Positions 55,801 to 64,000 of a stretch of 64,000 nt of DNA are shown here, one piece after another (the stretch's first letter is position 1; each line of letters starts with the position of its first letter). The notes below the pieces were generated by a model, which was not told the DNA's origin, did no database searches, and was given only the letters and a program-made list of their open reading frames with translations. Where the stretch lies: NCBI RefSeq assembly GCF_025854335.1, contig NZ_CP107716.1:1791001-1855000 (forward strand), written 5' to 3'. The DNA comes from Pelagibacterium flavum. GTDB taxonomy: Bacteria > Pseudomonadota > Alphaproteobacteria > Rhizobiales > Devosiaceae. The translations under genes were made by a program, and so were the position numbers.

Positions 55801-55816
55801 TGCAATCGCTGTGCCA
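55801..55816 (-). promoter_or_regulatory. Sigma-54 promoter for the TAXI operon
   Basis: Reverse strand TGGCACA (55816-55810), four bases, then TTGCA (55805-55801). This matches the -24/-12 consensus TGGCACG-N4-TTGCA in 11 of 12 positions. It is about 109 bases upstream of the TAXI start codon and next to a gene for a sigma-54 activator. Confidence 0.8.
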
Positions 55817-55818
55817 AC

Positions 55819-55845
55819 GGCGCGATAATGTGCCTGGCGCGATAA
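55819..55845. repeat. Two 10-base direct repeats upstream of the sigma-54 promoter
   Basis: GGCGCGATAA occurs at 55819-55828 and 55836-55845, a 17-base step, just upstream of the -24 box. Could be a binding site for a second regulator or bending protein. Confidence 0.4.
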
Positions 55846-55898
55846 ATCCTTTCATTTCAGGTTCTTACAGATTCGAGTGGTCATTTTGATTCAACGCG

Positions 55899-55918
55899 AT
55901 CGGCAAGAAATTGCCGAT
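55899..55918. promoter_or_regulatory. Candidate enhancer dyad for the DctD-like regulator
   Basis: Perfect 8-base arms ATCGGCAA and TTGCCGAT around GAAA, centred about 117 bases upstream of the expected start of the sigma-54 transcript. Position and symmetry fit a NtrC-type activator site. Confidence 0.65.
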
Positions 55919-55938
55919 GGCCAGCGATTTTGCGCAAC

Positions 55939-57300
55939 TTATTGCCCATATTGATCGTCGGCCTCGCGTCTCCTGATGCCGAGCCTCGTCATTTTTTCGT
56001 TGAGGGTTCTCCGGGGTACGCCAAGTTTTTCGATCACTTCGCTGATGCGGCCGCCGCTATCGGCAAGGGCGCGCTCGATGATGCGACGTTCATAGGCCTC
56101 GAGTTGCTGGGCGAGAGGCATGACGTCCGCGAGATCTATGGGCCGGCTGTTATCGGCGGCCGCAAAACTGCTAAGACCCAGCGCGTGCCGCTCGGCAACA
56201 TTGCGCAACTCACGCACATTGCCCGGCCAGTCATGCCGCATCAGGGCGTCGAGTGTGGCTCCTTTAAGGGGCCGGGTCTCGCGATTGTGGCTGCGGGCCG
56301 CCTCTGCCGCGAAAAACTCGAAAAGAAGTGGGATGTCATCTCTGCGGTCGCGCAGGGGCGGGATGTTGAGCTCGACAACAGAGAGACGGAAATAAAGATC
56401 GGAACGGAAGGCTCCCGTGGCGCTTTCGGCCTTCAGATCGCGCTTTGTCGCCGCAATTGTCCGGAAATCGACGGGAACGGATGTGTTGGAGCCAAGTCGT
56501 TCGATGACGCGTTCCTGTAATGCTCTCAAGAGCTTGGCCTGCATTGCCAAAGGCATCGATTCAACTTCATCGAGCAGAAGGCTGCCCCCGCTTGCGTGCT
56601 CGATCTTGCCGATCCGGCGGCCGGCGGCGCCAGTAAAGGCACCGGCTTCGTGCCCGAACATTTCAGTTTCCACCATAGTATCGGGAATGGCGGAGCAATT
56701 GACGGCCACGTAATTGCCCTTCGCGCGTCGACCCAGATCATGAAGACATCGAGCCACGAGATCCTTGCCCGATCCGGTTTCCCCATAGAGCACGACGCTG
56801 ACGTCGGTTGCCGCGATTTCTGATACTGCTTCGCGAAGGCGCTCGATTTCGCGCGAGGTGCCCAGAATCCTGTTGCGCAACGTGTCGGCCGGTGCTGCCG
56901 CTGCCAGATACCGGTTTTCCAGTACAAGGCGACGTTTCTCGGTTGCGCGGCGTACGGTCTGAGCCAGGCGTTCGGGATCGAAGGGCTTTTCGATGAAATC
57001 ATATGCACCGATACGCATCGCCTCGACAGCGCTTTCAATGTCGCCCTGACCGGTCATGAGGATCACGGGGATGTCCGGATCGATTTCCAGGATGCGGCGC
57101 AACAGAGCCATGCCATCCATGGATGGCATGCGCAAATCTGTGAGGACGATACCGTTGAGGCCCGCTGAAATATGTTCGAGCGCGGATTGGGCCGATCCGA
57201 AGCTCTGCGCATCATGTCCGGCGACCCCGAGCCATTGCTGCACCGCATGGCGCATTGGCTCTTCGTCATCGACGAAAACGACGGTCTGCCGTTCAGCCAT
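55939..57300 (-). CDS. NtrC-family sigma-54 response regulator (DctD-like)
   Basis: A 453-residue activator. Receiver domain at residues 5-120 (VVFVDDEEPM, phospho-Asp in IVLTDLRMPSMDG). The AAA+ domain has GETGSGKD Walker A near 170, EAGAFTGAAGRR for sigma-54 contact near 227, GGSLLLDEVESM Walker B near 240 and FRSDLYFRLSV. A Fis-type helix-turn-helix ends the protein (SEVIEKLGVPRRTLNEKM). It is encoded with the DctB-like kinase, whose stop overlaps its start by 8 bases, and lies just upstream of the sigma-54 promoter. It most likely activates the TAXI transporter. Confidence 0.94.
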   Translation of the reverse strand: MAERQTVVFVDDEEPMRHAVQQWLGVAGHDAQSFGSAQSALEHISAGLNGIVLTDLRMPSMDGMALLRRILEIDPDIPVILMTGQGDIESAVEAMRIGAYDFIEKPFDPERLAQTVRRATEKRRLVLENRYLAAAAPADTLRNRILGTSREIERLREAVSEIAATDVSVVLYGETGSGKDLVARCLHDLGRRAKGNYVAVNCSAIPDTMVETEMFGHEAGAFTGAAGRRIGKIEHASGGSLLLDEVESMPLAMQAKLLRALQERVIERLGSNTSVPVDFRTIAATKRDLKAESATGAFRSDLYFRLSVVELNIPPLRDRRDDIPLLFEFFAAEAARSHNRETRPLKGATLDALMRHDWPGNVRELRNVAERHALGLSSFAAADNSRPIDLADVMPLAQQLEAYERRIIERALADSGGRISEVIEKLGVPRRTLNEKMTRLGIRRREADDQYGQ

Positions 57301-59125
57301 TGCCTGCCACCTCGCTTTGCAGTGCCGGCGATGCTTGGTTTGCCGCAAGGAGTTCGATAGTCAGGACAGCGCCGCCATCAGGACGGTTTGCAGCTCTGAG
57401 CGAGCCACCGAACTCGCGAATGATCTCGTAGGAGATCGTCAGGCCCAAACCCAGACCGGCCCCGGACGACTTGGTGGTGACGAAGGGGTCGAACAGCGTT
57501 TCCAGTATGGCCAGGTCGAAGCCGGGACCGTTGTCACGGACCTCGATGAAGATGCGTTCGCCAGCGGCACGCATGGAGAGCTCGACAATCGGATCGGGCG
57601 TTTCGGACACAGCGTCGATGGCGTTACGGACCAGATTGATGACGACCTGTTCGAGCCGGACGTCGTTTCCCAGCGTAAAGGCTGGGATAATCGATGTTCG
57701 TATTGTGATGGCCTCTGTCTGCAGTTGAACGTCAACAAGGTCGAGCGCCTTCTGGACGGCACGATCCACCGAAATCACTTCAGCCGGGCCCATGCCTTCC
57801 TTGCGCGCGAACGATTTGAGGTGGGAGGTAATTCGCCCCATGCGCACAGCCAGATTGTCCACCTTTTCGAGATTGTCGAGGACGGCACCGGTGTCGCCGA
57901 GAGGCGCAAAGACCCGTGTGGTGGCAATATAGGTGCGCATGGCGGTAAGGGGCTGGTTGATCTCGTGCGCTATGGCAGCAGACATCTGCCCAAGCGCGGC
58001 GAGCTTTCCCGCCTGTATCAGATCGTTCTGCGCGCTGCGCAGTTCGCGTTCAGTTCGCCGGCGCTCCTCCACCTCGATATGCAGGGTCTCGTTGACCTCA
58101 CGAAGCGCGCTGGTGCGCTCCGCAACGCGCTGTTCGAGTTCGGCCCTGGCGGTCCGTTCCATGGCAAAGCTCCGCTGGCGCTGGGCGAGGTAAAACAGGA
58201 TGGCGATCACCAAGGCCGAGCCCGTTGCGCCGATCATGGTTCCGTCGCGACTTGCATCGGCGACGCTCGAGAGATCCGTAAGTTGGTTTACCGTCCAGCC
58301 CAGCTCGGGAATGTGAACCGTCTGGCGTAAAAAACTCCCATTGGCGGGAAGACCTTCGATCCAGACCTGACCACCGTCGGACGAGTGCTCTTCGATCCGC
58401 AATTGTTCGATTTCAGTGCCCGCATATTGCTGGGTGCTCTGGATTCTGGTGATGGCGGTTTCGTCCACCGGTGCGAGCGAGCGGTATTTCCAGTCGGGAC
58501 GGCTGGCGAGGAAGATGATGTCGTTCTCATCTGTCACCATTATGTGTTCCGCGGCTCGGGCCCAGATTGCTTCGAGGTCATCGAATTCGATCTTGGCGAC
58601 GGTGACCCCGGTCGGCCTATCTCCGCCGACTGCGCGGGCAATGAAATAGCCCGCTCTGCCGGTCGTAACGCCAATGCCGAAATAGGTGCCCTCGCCACCG
58701 GCTATGGCCTGGGTAAAATAGGATCGGAAGCCGTAGTATTGGCCGACAAAGCTGCCCTCGGTATTCCAGTTGCTGGCTGCGATCGTGTGACCATCAGGTT
58801 TCATGACGTAGAGCGCTGCCGGGCTGCCCGACGCTTCGATTGTCTCGAGCTTGCGATTTAGAACATCTATGGCGTCCGGGTCCGACGATCCGCCAAGGAC
58901 GGCCTGCACGTCCGGATCGAGTGCGAGCACCAATGGAAAATGGGTATTTTGGGCAATGGTGTCGCTTATCGTCTGCGCGACGAGTTCGGCGCGCGTTTCC
59001 CCGGTGGATCGCGCGGCGTTAAGCGCCGATTGTTCCCAGAAGACGCGGGCTCCCATGGCGCTGGTGACGACCACCAGCGCTGCCAGCGCGATCTGTACAT
59101 ATTGGCGCAGCCTGTCTTTCCTCAT
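57293..59125 (-). CDS. DctB-like sensor histidine kinase
   Basis: A 610-residue membrane kinase. The first helix spans about residues 9-29 and a periplasmic double-Cache-type sensor domain runs to about 295, including NWNTEGSFVGQYYGFRSYF and IWARAAEHIMVTDENDIIFLASRP (in parts), as in DctB. After the second helix a coiled coil (ERTARAELEQRVAERTSAL) leads to the His in MSAAIAHEINQPLTAMRTYI near 400, then ATPase motifs NLVRNAIDAV, VRDNGPGF and GAGLGLGLTIS. DctB-type proteins sense C4-dicarboxylates; here the substrate is probably that of the TAXI transporter. Confidence 0.93.
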   Translation of the reverse strand: MRKDRLRQYVQIALAALVVVTSAMGARVFWEQSALNAARSTGETRAELVAQTISDTIAQNTHFPLVLALDPDVQAVLGGSSDPDAIDVLNRKLETIEASGSPAALYVMKPDGHTIAASNWNTEGSFVGQYYGFRSYFTQAIAGGEGTYFGIGVTTGRAGYFIARAVGGDRPTGVTVAKIEFDDLEAIWARAAEHIMVTDENDIIFLASRPDWKYRSLAPVDETAITRIQSTQQYAGTEIEQLRIEEHSSDGGQVWIEGLPANGSFLRQTVHIPELGWTVNQLTDLSSVADASRDGTMIGATGSALVIAILFYLAQRQRSFAMERTARAELEQRVAERTSALREVNETLHIEVEERRRTERELRSAQNDLIQAGKLAALGQMSAAIAHEINQPLTAMRTYIATTRVFAPLGDTGAVLDNLEKVDNLAVRMGRITSHLKSFARKEGMGPAEVISVDRAVQKALDLVDVQLQTEAITIRTSIIPAFTLGNDVRLEQVVINLVRNAIDAVSETPDPIVELSMRAAGERIFIEVRDNGPGFDLAILETLFDPFVTTKSSGAGLGLGLTISYEIIREFGGSLRAANRPDGGAVLTIELLAANQASPALQSEVAGNG

Positions 59126-59336
59126 CCCCTTTGAAGGTTAGCGGCGGCAGAACCGCCTGCCTAGCCCTTAAACGGCGGCAGGGCACCAATACGTGCGCTC
59201 GCGTGCGAGGATCGGCAGGTCGTGAGGACGCCAAGCCAGGAATTTTCCCAGTTGCGGCAGTTAGGACTTTGGTTGGTCTGGACGCCCGCGGCCCTGCAGC
59301 ATAAGCAGGACTGGAAACCCCCTTTGGAGATGGCAC

Positions 59337-60311
59337 GTGGCACGCAAAACTCTTGAAACCTGGATCGCGGAAAGCAGGTTCGATGCGGCTGTAGGGGGCA
59401 TTTTCGGGATGGTCGCCGACTGCGCTATCGAGATTTCGGTCGCGCTGCGCGTAGCCTCGACGGCCGGTGACACAGGGGCTGCGCAGGCAATAAATGTGCA
59501 AGGGGAAGTGCAGAAAAAGCTCGACGTCGTCGCCAACGATATTTTTCTGAGGCGGGGAGAGGCCAGCGGGGTTCTGGCTGCCATGGTATCGGAGGAACTG
59601 GACGACATAGAACTGGTGGCTGGAGCGGGCAATGCGCGCCATGCGTTGGTTTTCGATCCGCTTGACGGTTCGTCCAATCTCGAAATCAACGGCGCGGTGG
59701 GGTCCATCTTTTCCGTGCTCGACCTGCGCAAGAGTTCAGGGATCACGACTGCAGATGTATTGCAGCCGGGGAAAAAGCAGATTGCCGCGGGCTACGCCCT
59801 GTATGGCCCCGCTACACTTCTGGTGCTGACGACAGGGCAGGCGGTAACAGTGTTCAGCCTGGACGAGGCAAGTGCTGAATTCGTTGTGGTTCGGGACAAG
59901 GTGGAAATCCCTCAAGAGGCGGCCGAGTTCGCCATAAATGCATCGCGCCAAACGCGTTGGTATGCGCCGACCCGCGCCTTCATCGACGCCTGCCTTGCCG
60001 GAAAGTCCGGCCCGTTCGGCAAGAGCTACAACATGCGCTGGTGCGCAGCGATGGTCGCCGATCTACATCGCATATTGTGCCGGGGAGGAGTCTTTCTCTA
60101 TCCCGAGGATGAGGACACCAAAGGCAAGGGGGGACGACTGCGCCTACTTTATGAAGCCAATCCCATGAGCATGATCGTCGAAGCGGCTGGTGGTGCCTCA
60201 AGTACAGGGACGGAGCGTCTTCTCGACCTCGAGCCTTCGAACCTGCATCAACGGATTGGAATCATCATCGGTTCGCGCGGTGAGGTCGAACGCGCGAAAT
60301 CGTTCTATTGA
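59337..60311 (+). CDS. fbp: Fructose-1,6-bisphosphatase class 1
   Basis: A 324-residue enzyme. The metal and phosphate motif VFDPLDGSSNLEINGAVGS is near residue 105, and NPMSMIVEAAGGASS near 278; ASRQTRWYAPTRAFID and MRWCAAMVADLHRIL are also typical. It catalyses the gluconeogenic step from fructose-1,6-bisphosphate. It uses GTG as start with GGAG eight bases upstream; the nearby ATG at 59330 is out of frame. In the 211-base gap before it I see no clear promoter. Confidence 0.93.
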   Translation: MARKTLETWIAESRFDAAVGGIFGMVADCAIEISVALRVASTAGDTGAAQAINVQGEVQKKLDVVANDIFLRRGEASGVLAAMVSEELDDIELVAGAGNARHALVFDPLDGSSNLEINGAVGSIFSVLDLRKSSGITTADVLQPGKKQIAAGYALYGPATLLVLTTGQAVTVFSLDEASAEFVVVRDKVEIPQEAAEFAINASRQTRWYAPTRAFIDACLAGKSGPFGKSYNMRWCAAMVADLHRILCRGGVFLYPEDEDTKGKGGRLRLLYEANPMSMIVEAAGGASSTGTERLLDLEPSNLHQRIGIIIGSRGEVERAKSFY

Positions 60312-60338
60312 ACTGGGCTCAGTTGCTTAACGCCCAGT
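60312..60338 (+). terminator. Hairpin directly after fbp
   Basis: ACTGGGC and GCCCAGT arms with a 13-base loop begin one base after the stop codon, but no T-run follows. Weak terminator or stability stem. Confidence 0.4.
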
Positions 60339-60483
60339 AAACCCTTTCATGCAGTTTTGCTGAAACGGCGTAAGTTTACTGAAAATCCATTCCGATACTG
60401 TGTGATCTACGTAGAACCGGCAATGCCGGTCGCAATCGTGCGGTTTATTGGGCGCCAAAGGCGCCGGAGATGGACGAACGGGC

Positions 60484-61755
60484 ATGGGACGCAGTTTGTG
60501 GGACTTGGTCCGGCGCGAAGATGGCGTCGTGGCCGTGATTTTCGCCGTTATGGCAATACCGTTCATCGCGATGGCCGGATGGGCCGTCGATTACGTACGC
60601 CTTCAGCATGTAAGAGAATTTCTGCAAAATCAGGTCGATTCGGCCGCCTTGAGCGCTTTCGTGGAAGAGGATGAGACCTGGCAGACAAAATGGGGGCTCG
60701 TTGAATCTGTAGCGTTAGCTGAAATCGATCGTGAGTATCAGGGCAGCTGGGCGCAAAACGTCATTCTCACACCAGACCGGATCAGCGACTACGACCTTGA
60801 GGTAACTGCTTCTGCACTGGTGCCACTCGCGTTCATGAGTATCCTGCCCGGGGTTCCGGACACCCAACTTGTCTCAGTATCGGCGACCGTGCGGTTTTCT
60901 GACGTTAAAGAAGTTCGAGAGCCGCCTGACACTTCATTACTTGATCCCGAGGCCGGCGATTTTAACCGGCTCTGGATGTATTGCTTTTGGCCGAATCGCC
61001 CGGAAAATGACCCGGATTTGCCGCGTCGGACGCGCATGGTGCCGGTAGCCGACAACGGCGGTTCGGAGTTTCTTGCCGATTTCGATTCACCTCCGACCAC
61101 ACCGGGTCTGGTTTCGATTTATAACAGCATAGCCACGTCGAACCCTCTTGGATTGGATGGGGTAGAGCAGGGCCCGTGGCGTATATCGGAAGGTGCCAAC
61201 ACCAACGACCGCGAATACGAGTATATGTGGCCCGACTGTGCGCAAGGCTCTTTCCTGAGCTTTCGGTTGGAGAACGTCCGTTTCGCTCGTACGCAGCAGC
61301 AGTACTGGGACACCGGCGCAGCGCCCAACAACGGTGGAGACAAGAAGACGGGCCGCTTCAACTATTACACCGATACCTTTTTCACGTTGGGAAGCACCAC
61401 CGAGCAATACGCTGGACTCCAGGGTCCAGAGCCCTATGTCCCGGCGGGACAGACGGTCAATATTCTCGAGACTGTTCTTTGTGACACGATCGAAGACTGT
61501 CGCCCGGCAAGCCAGGGCGGCGTTATCCCTGAGGGTACCAATCGCACACCACAGCGGGCCACTGGGAGTTGCGATGGTAATGAGGGAAAGTATATGTACT
61601 ATGGCTGGGAAGATCGGCCCCCTGGGCTGTCGGGTACCTCCAGCAACTGGCAGCATATTGCTTGGACCGACCGGGACTATGACGATATTCGCATCATCAT
61701 CAAATGCCCGACCTTTGAAACGGTGGGCGAGCGGAATGCGCGCCTGATCTACTGA
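60484..61755 (+). CDS. TadE/TadG-like (Flp pilus assembly-type) membrane-anchored protein
   Basis: A 423-residue protein. The N-terminus has the pilin-like RREDGVVAVIFAVMAIPFIAMAGWAVDYVR helix (residues 10-38, in parts), as in TadE/TadG and pilus-assembly-like secreted proteins, followed by QHVREFLQNQVDSAALSA. The rest is an extracytoplasmic part with many aromatic and Asn/Gly residues and several Cys (for example MYCFWPNRPEN, CDTIEDC). No other tad genes are near. The ATG at 60484 is used; a TTG at 60448 is possible. A terminator follows 25 bases after the stop. Secretion route and role unknown. Confidence 0.78.
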   Translation: MGRSLWDLVRREDGVVAVIFAVMAIPFIAMAGWAVDYVRLQHVREFLQNQVDSAALSAFVEEDETWQTKWGLVESVALAEIDREYQGSWAQNVILTPDRISDYDLEVTASALVPLAFMSILPGVPDTQLVSVSATVRFSDVKEVREPPDTSLLDPEAGDFNRLWMYCFWPNRPENDPDLPRRTRMVPVADNGGSEFLADFDSPPTTPGLVSIYNSIATSNPLGLDGVEQGPWRISEGANTNDREYEYMWPDCAQGSFLSFRLENVRFARTQQQYWDTGAAPNNGGDKKTGRFNYYTDTFFTLGSTTEQYAGLQGPEPYVPAGQTVNILETVLCDTIEDCRPASQGGVIPEGTNRTPQRATGSCDGNEGKYMYYGWEDRPPGLSGTSSNWQHIAWTDRDYDDIRIIIKCPTFETVGERNARLIY

Positions 61756-61780
61756 CCTTGGCTATTGTTACGAACAGCGG

Positions 61781-61808
61781 AAGGGACGGTTTTCGACCGT
61801 TCCTTTTT
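61781..61808 (+). terminator. Rho-independent terminator after the Tad-like gene
   Basis: AAGGGACGGT pairs with ACCGTTCCTT (one G-T pair) around TTTCG, then a T-run. It separates the Tad-like gene from tuf. Confidence 0.85.
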
Positions 61809-61926
61809 GCTGTGGGCGGGTGCCGGGGCAGGCGTTGATGTTCGAAGCAGAAAAACCACTTGTCTCTCAGCGCCCAACCGGGTAAACGCCCCCGCAGTTC
61901 TAACTCTTGATTAACGGTTGTGAGCA

Positions 61927-63117
61927 ATGGGCAAGGAAAAATTTAGCCGTAACAAGCCGCACTGCAACATCGGCACTATTGGTCACGTTGACCATGGCAA
62001 GACGTCGTTGACAGCAGCGATCACGAAGGTTCTGGCGGAGACTGGCGGGGCGACGTTCTCTGCTTACGACCAGATCGACAAGGCGCCTGAAGAAAAGGCT
62101 CGCGGGATCACGATTTCGACGGCGCACGTCGAATACGAGACCGAAAAGCGTCACTATGCGCATGTCGACTGCCCCGGCCACGCTGACTATGTGAAGAACA
62201 TGATCACCGGTGCGGCCCAGATGGACGGCGCGATCCTTGTTGTTTCGGCTGCCGACGGCCCGATGCCGCAGACCCGCGAGCACATCCTGCTTGCCCGTCA
62301 GGTTGGCGTGCCGGCGCTTGTGGTTTTTTTGAACAAGGTCGACCAGGTCGACGACGAAGAGCTGCTCGAGCTGGTCGAGCTTGAAGTTCGCGAACTTCTG
62401 AGCTCGTACGAATTCCCCGGTGACGACATTCCGATCACCAAGGGTTCGGCCCTGATGGCGCTTGAAGACAAGCGTCCGGAAATCGGTCACGACGCGGTTC
62501 TCGAGCTGATGAAGACCGTCGACGACTACATTCCGCAGCCCGAGCGTCCGAAGGACCAGCCGTTCCTGATGCCGGTCGAAGACGTCTTCTCGATCTCGGG
62601 TCGTGGCACGGTTGTGACCGGTCGCGTGGAGCGCGGCATCGTCAAGGTTGGCGAGGAAGTCGAGATCGTTGGCATCAAGCCGACGCTCAAGACGACCGTT
62701 ACCGGCGTTGAAATGTTCCGCAAGCTGCTCGATTCGGGTGAAGCGGGCGACAACATCGGCGCTCTGATCCGTGGTATCGACCGTACGCAGGTCGAGCGTG
62801 GTCAGGTTCTGTGCAAGCCCGGTTCGGTGACCCCGCACACCAAGTTCGTTGCTGAAGCCTACATCCTGACCAAGGAAGAAGGTGGCCGTCATACGCCGTT
62901 CTTCACCAACTACCGCCCGCAGTTCTATTTCCGGACGACGGACGTGACCGGTGTGGTGACGCTGAACGAAGGCACCGAGATGGTGATGCCTGGCGACAAT
63001 GTGGAAATGAACGTGGAACTGATCGTTCCGATCGCGATGGAAGAAAAGCTCCGCTTCGCCATCCGTGAAGGCGGCCGCACCGTCGGCGCCGGCGTCGTCT
63101 CCAAAATCGTCGCTTAA
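61927..63117 (+). CDS. tuf: Translation elongation factor Tu
   Basis: A 396-residue EF-Tu. G1 [10 protein letters not shown] near residue 19, G2 [12 protein letters not shown] near 60, G3 [12 protein letters not shown] near 81, G4 NKVDQ near 136, then domains II and III ending [11 protein letters not shown]. Delivers aminoacyl-tRNA to the ribosome. Codon use is more biased than in its neighbours, as expected for a highly expressed gene. In relatives, tRNA-Tyr/tRNA-Gly lie just upstream of tuf; here they are 61 kb away. Confidence 0.99.
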   Translation: MGKEKFSRNKPHCNIGTIGHVDHGKTSLTAAITKVLAETGGATFSAYDQIDKAPEEKARGITISTAHVEYETEKRHYAHVDCPGHADYVKNMITGAAQMDGAILVVSAADGPMPQTREHILLARQVGVPALVVFLNKVDQVDDEELLELVELEVRELLSSYEFPGDDIPITKGSALMALEDKRPEIGHDAVLELMKTVDDYIPQPERPKDQPFLMPVEDVFSISGRGTVVTGRVERGIVKVGEEVEIVGIKPTLKTTVTGVEMFRKLLDSGEAGDNIGALIRGIDRTQVERGQVLCKPGSVTPHTKFVAEAYILTKEEGGRHTPFFTNYRPQFYFRTTDVTGVVTLNEGTEMVMPGDNVEMNVELIVPIAMEEKLRFAIREGGRTVGAGVVSKIVA

Positions 63118-63141
63118 GCGCTTCGATTTTCATTGAATTTC

Positions 63142-63172
63142 AAGGGCGGCCCTCGGGTCGCCCTTTCTTTTT
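63142..63172 (+). terminator. Rho-independent terminator after tuf
   Basis: AAGGGCG with CGCCCTT forms the base of a stem of about 10 pairs (GCCC/GGGT inside), followed by TCTTTTT. It lies 25 bases after the tuf stop. Confidence 0.85.
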
Positions 63173-63235
63173 GCCTTGTGATTGCAACAGGCTCTTGCGC
63201 TGGAAAACCAACTCGACTAGACCATGGCACGGCAC

Positions 63236-63311
63236 AGGGGTGTAGCTCAGTTGGTAGAGCATCGGTCTCCAAAACCGAGGGCCGTGGGTTCGAGTCCCTC
63301 CGCCCCTGCCA
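63236..63311 (+). tRNA. tRNA-Trp (anticodon CCA)
   Basis: Acceptor stem AGGGGTG with CGCCCCT, D-arm TAGCTCAGTTGGTAGAGC, anticodon loop CTCCAAA (CCA), T-loop GGTTCGAGTCC, discriminator G and encoded CCA. It lies between tuf and secE as in other bacteria. Confidence 0.97.
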
Positions 63312-63348
63312 GTCCTTCTTTGCGGGAAAAGGTCGTCTGACGCCCATT

Positions 63349-63363
63349 GTACACTCGGTGTAC
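63349..63363. repeat. Perfect 15-base palindrome in the tRNA-Trp/secE gap
   Basis: GTACAC-TCG-GTGTAC, 38 bases after tRNA-Trp. No T-run. Function unknown; the rest of this 238-base gap shows nothing else I can support. Confidence 0.35.
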
Positions 63364-63549
63364 CCGGCGCCCACGCCCAATGGACACGGTTTTCGCGCCT
63401 GTTCGCAGCGGCCAAAAAAGATGGTCGCAAGGTCTTGCCTTGAAGCGTTCCAGAGACTAAATAGGCCCTTCTTGGCCGTGCGATGCGACTCGCGCGGCAA
63501 TTGCTTATGGACTTAAGCCCCAGATTTAACACCAGGTATCGAGCGGTAT

Positions 63550-63744
63550 ATGGCCCGGACTAATCCTTTTACGTTTTTTCAGCAGGTGCGTTCGGAGGTC
63601 GGCAAGGTTGTCTGGCCAACCCGGAACGAGACGCTGATCTCGACTGCGATGGTTCTGGTCATGGTGATCTTCGCGAGCCTGTTCTTTCTGGCCGCCGACC
63701 AGATCATCCAGTTCTTTGTCGGGTTAATACTGTCCATTCGCTAA
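63550..63744 (+). CDS. secE: Preprotein translocase subunit SecE
   Basis: A 64-residue protein with the SecE signature FFQQVRSEVGKVVWPTRNET followed by one membrane helix (about 31-60, MVLVMVIFASLFFLAADQII). Short single-helix SecE is usual outside Enterobacteria. It is part of the SecYEG channel and always lies upstream of nusG. Confidence 0.96.
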   Translation: MARTNPFTFFQQVRSEVGKVVWPTRNETLISTAMVLVMVIFASLFFLAADQIIQFFVGLILSIR

Positions 63745-63779
63745 AGCGAAGCGGCGGGATCAGGAGCGAAAAAAGCAGT

Positions 63780-64000
63780 ATGGCCAAGCGTTGGTACATT
63801 GTTCAGGCGTATTCGAACTTCGAGCGCAAGGTTGCAGAAGACATCAGGCAGAAGGTTGTCTCCAACGGCCTCGAGCATCTTTTCGAGGACGTTCTGGTGC
63901 CGACCGAGAAGGTCACGGAAGTTCGTCGCGGCCGCAAGGTCGATGCCGAGCGCAAGTTTTTTCCCGGCTACGTGCTGGTCAAGATGGAACTGACTGACGA
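63780..64000 (+). CDS. nusG: Transcription termination/antitermination factor NusG, 5' part
   Basis: 73 codons are visible before the window ends. MAKRWYIVQAYSNFERKVAED is the NusG NGN-domain start and FFPGYVLVKMELTD matches the conserved KFFPGYVLV segment. AGGAGC lies upstream. It couples transcription and translation; the KOW domain is outside the window. Confidence 0.97.
   Translation, partial: MAKRWYIVQAYSNFERKVAEDIRQKVVSNGLEHLFEDVLVPTEKVTEVRRGRKVDAERKFFPGYVLVKMELTD

Overview
The window is high-GC chromosomal DNA of an alphaproteobacterium, most likely Hyphomicrobiales and perhaps Devosia/Pelagibacterium-like. That placement is inferred from the pcaQ/pcaDCHGB and pobA/pobR layout, HWE-type kinase, Ku/LigD, sigma-EcfG-like promoters and the tuf/tRNA-Trp/secE/nusG order, not from a database search. 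Both edges hold core translation genes: rlmB (partial), tRNA-Tyr and tRNA-Gly on the left; tuf, tRNA-Trp, secE and nusG (partial) on the right. The roughly 61 kb between tRNA-Gly and tuf is mostly transport, catabolic, stress and signalling genes. I saw no integrase, transposase, phage gene, CRISPR array or rRNA.

Layout: 0.8-9.2 kb, a branched-chain-type ABC transporter (ATPase, ATPase, binding protein, two permeases) joined to a GAF protein, a TetR regulator, an amidohydrolase, a cysteine amidohydrolase of the isochorismatase family and a HAD hydrolase; this looks like an uncharacterised amide or N-compound uptake and breakdown system. 9.3-17.1 kb, a 3-hydroxyproline module: a proline-racemase-family dehydratase, aconitase X, an Ldh-family imine reductase, a polar amino-acid ABC importer and a divergent GntR regulator. 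17.2-31.2 kb, a stress block: SDR, Ku, LigD, flavoprotein, Crp/Fnr regulator, two receivers plus an HWE kinase, a DUF2231 protein and a cytochrome c oxidase with fused subunits I and III; five GGAAC-type sigma-EcfG-like promoters mark it. 31.2-38.0 kb, 4-hydroxybenzoate to protocatechuate and the first ring-cleavage steps (pobA, pobR, pcaQ, pcaDCHGB). 38.1-39.8 kb, panBC. 39.8-43.2 kb, a receiver, a small membrane protein and a sodium:solute-symporter-type histidine kinase. 43.3-52.1 kb, an ScfR/RamB-like regulator divergent from a second branched-chain-type ABC operon ending in acetyl-CoA synthetase. 52.2-59.1 kb, a TAXI-type TRAP transporter with DUF1850 protein, a sigma-54 promoter, an upstream dyad and a DctB/DctD-like pair. 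Then fbp and a Tad-like protein.

The genes fit a free-living heterotroph that takes up amino acids, organic acids and aromatic compounds under separate regulators, with candidate operators visible for several of them (TetR, GntR, PcaQ, ScfR, sigma-54/DctD). The strongest candidates for undescribed biology are the 815-9244 transporter/amidohydrolase cluster, the pairing of both 3-hydroxyproline dehydratases in one operon, the ScfR-liv-acs locus and the DctBD-like control of a TAXI transporter. All positions of regulatory sites were read by eye and no searches were run.
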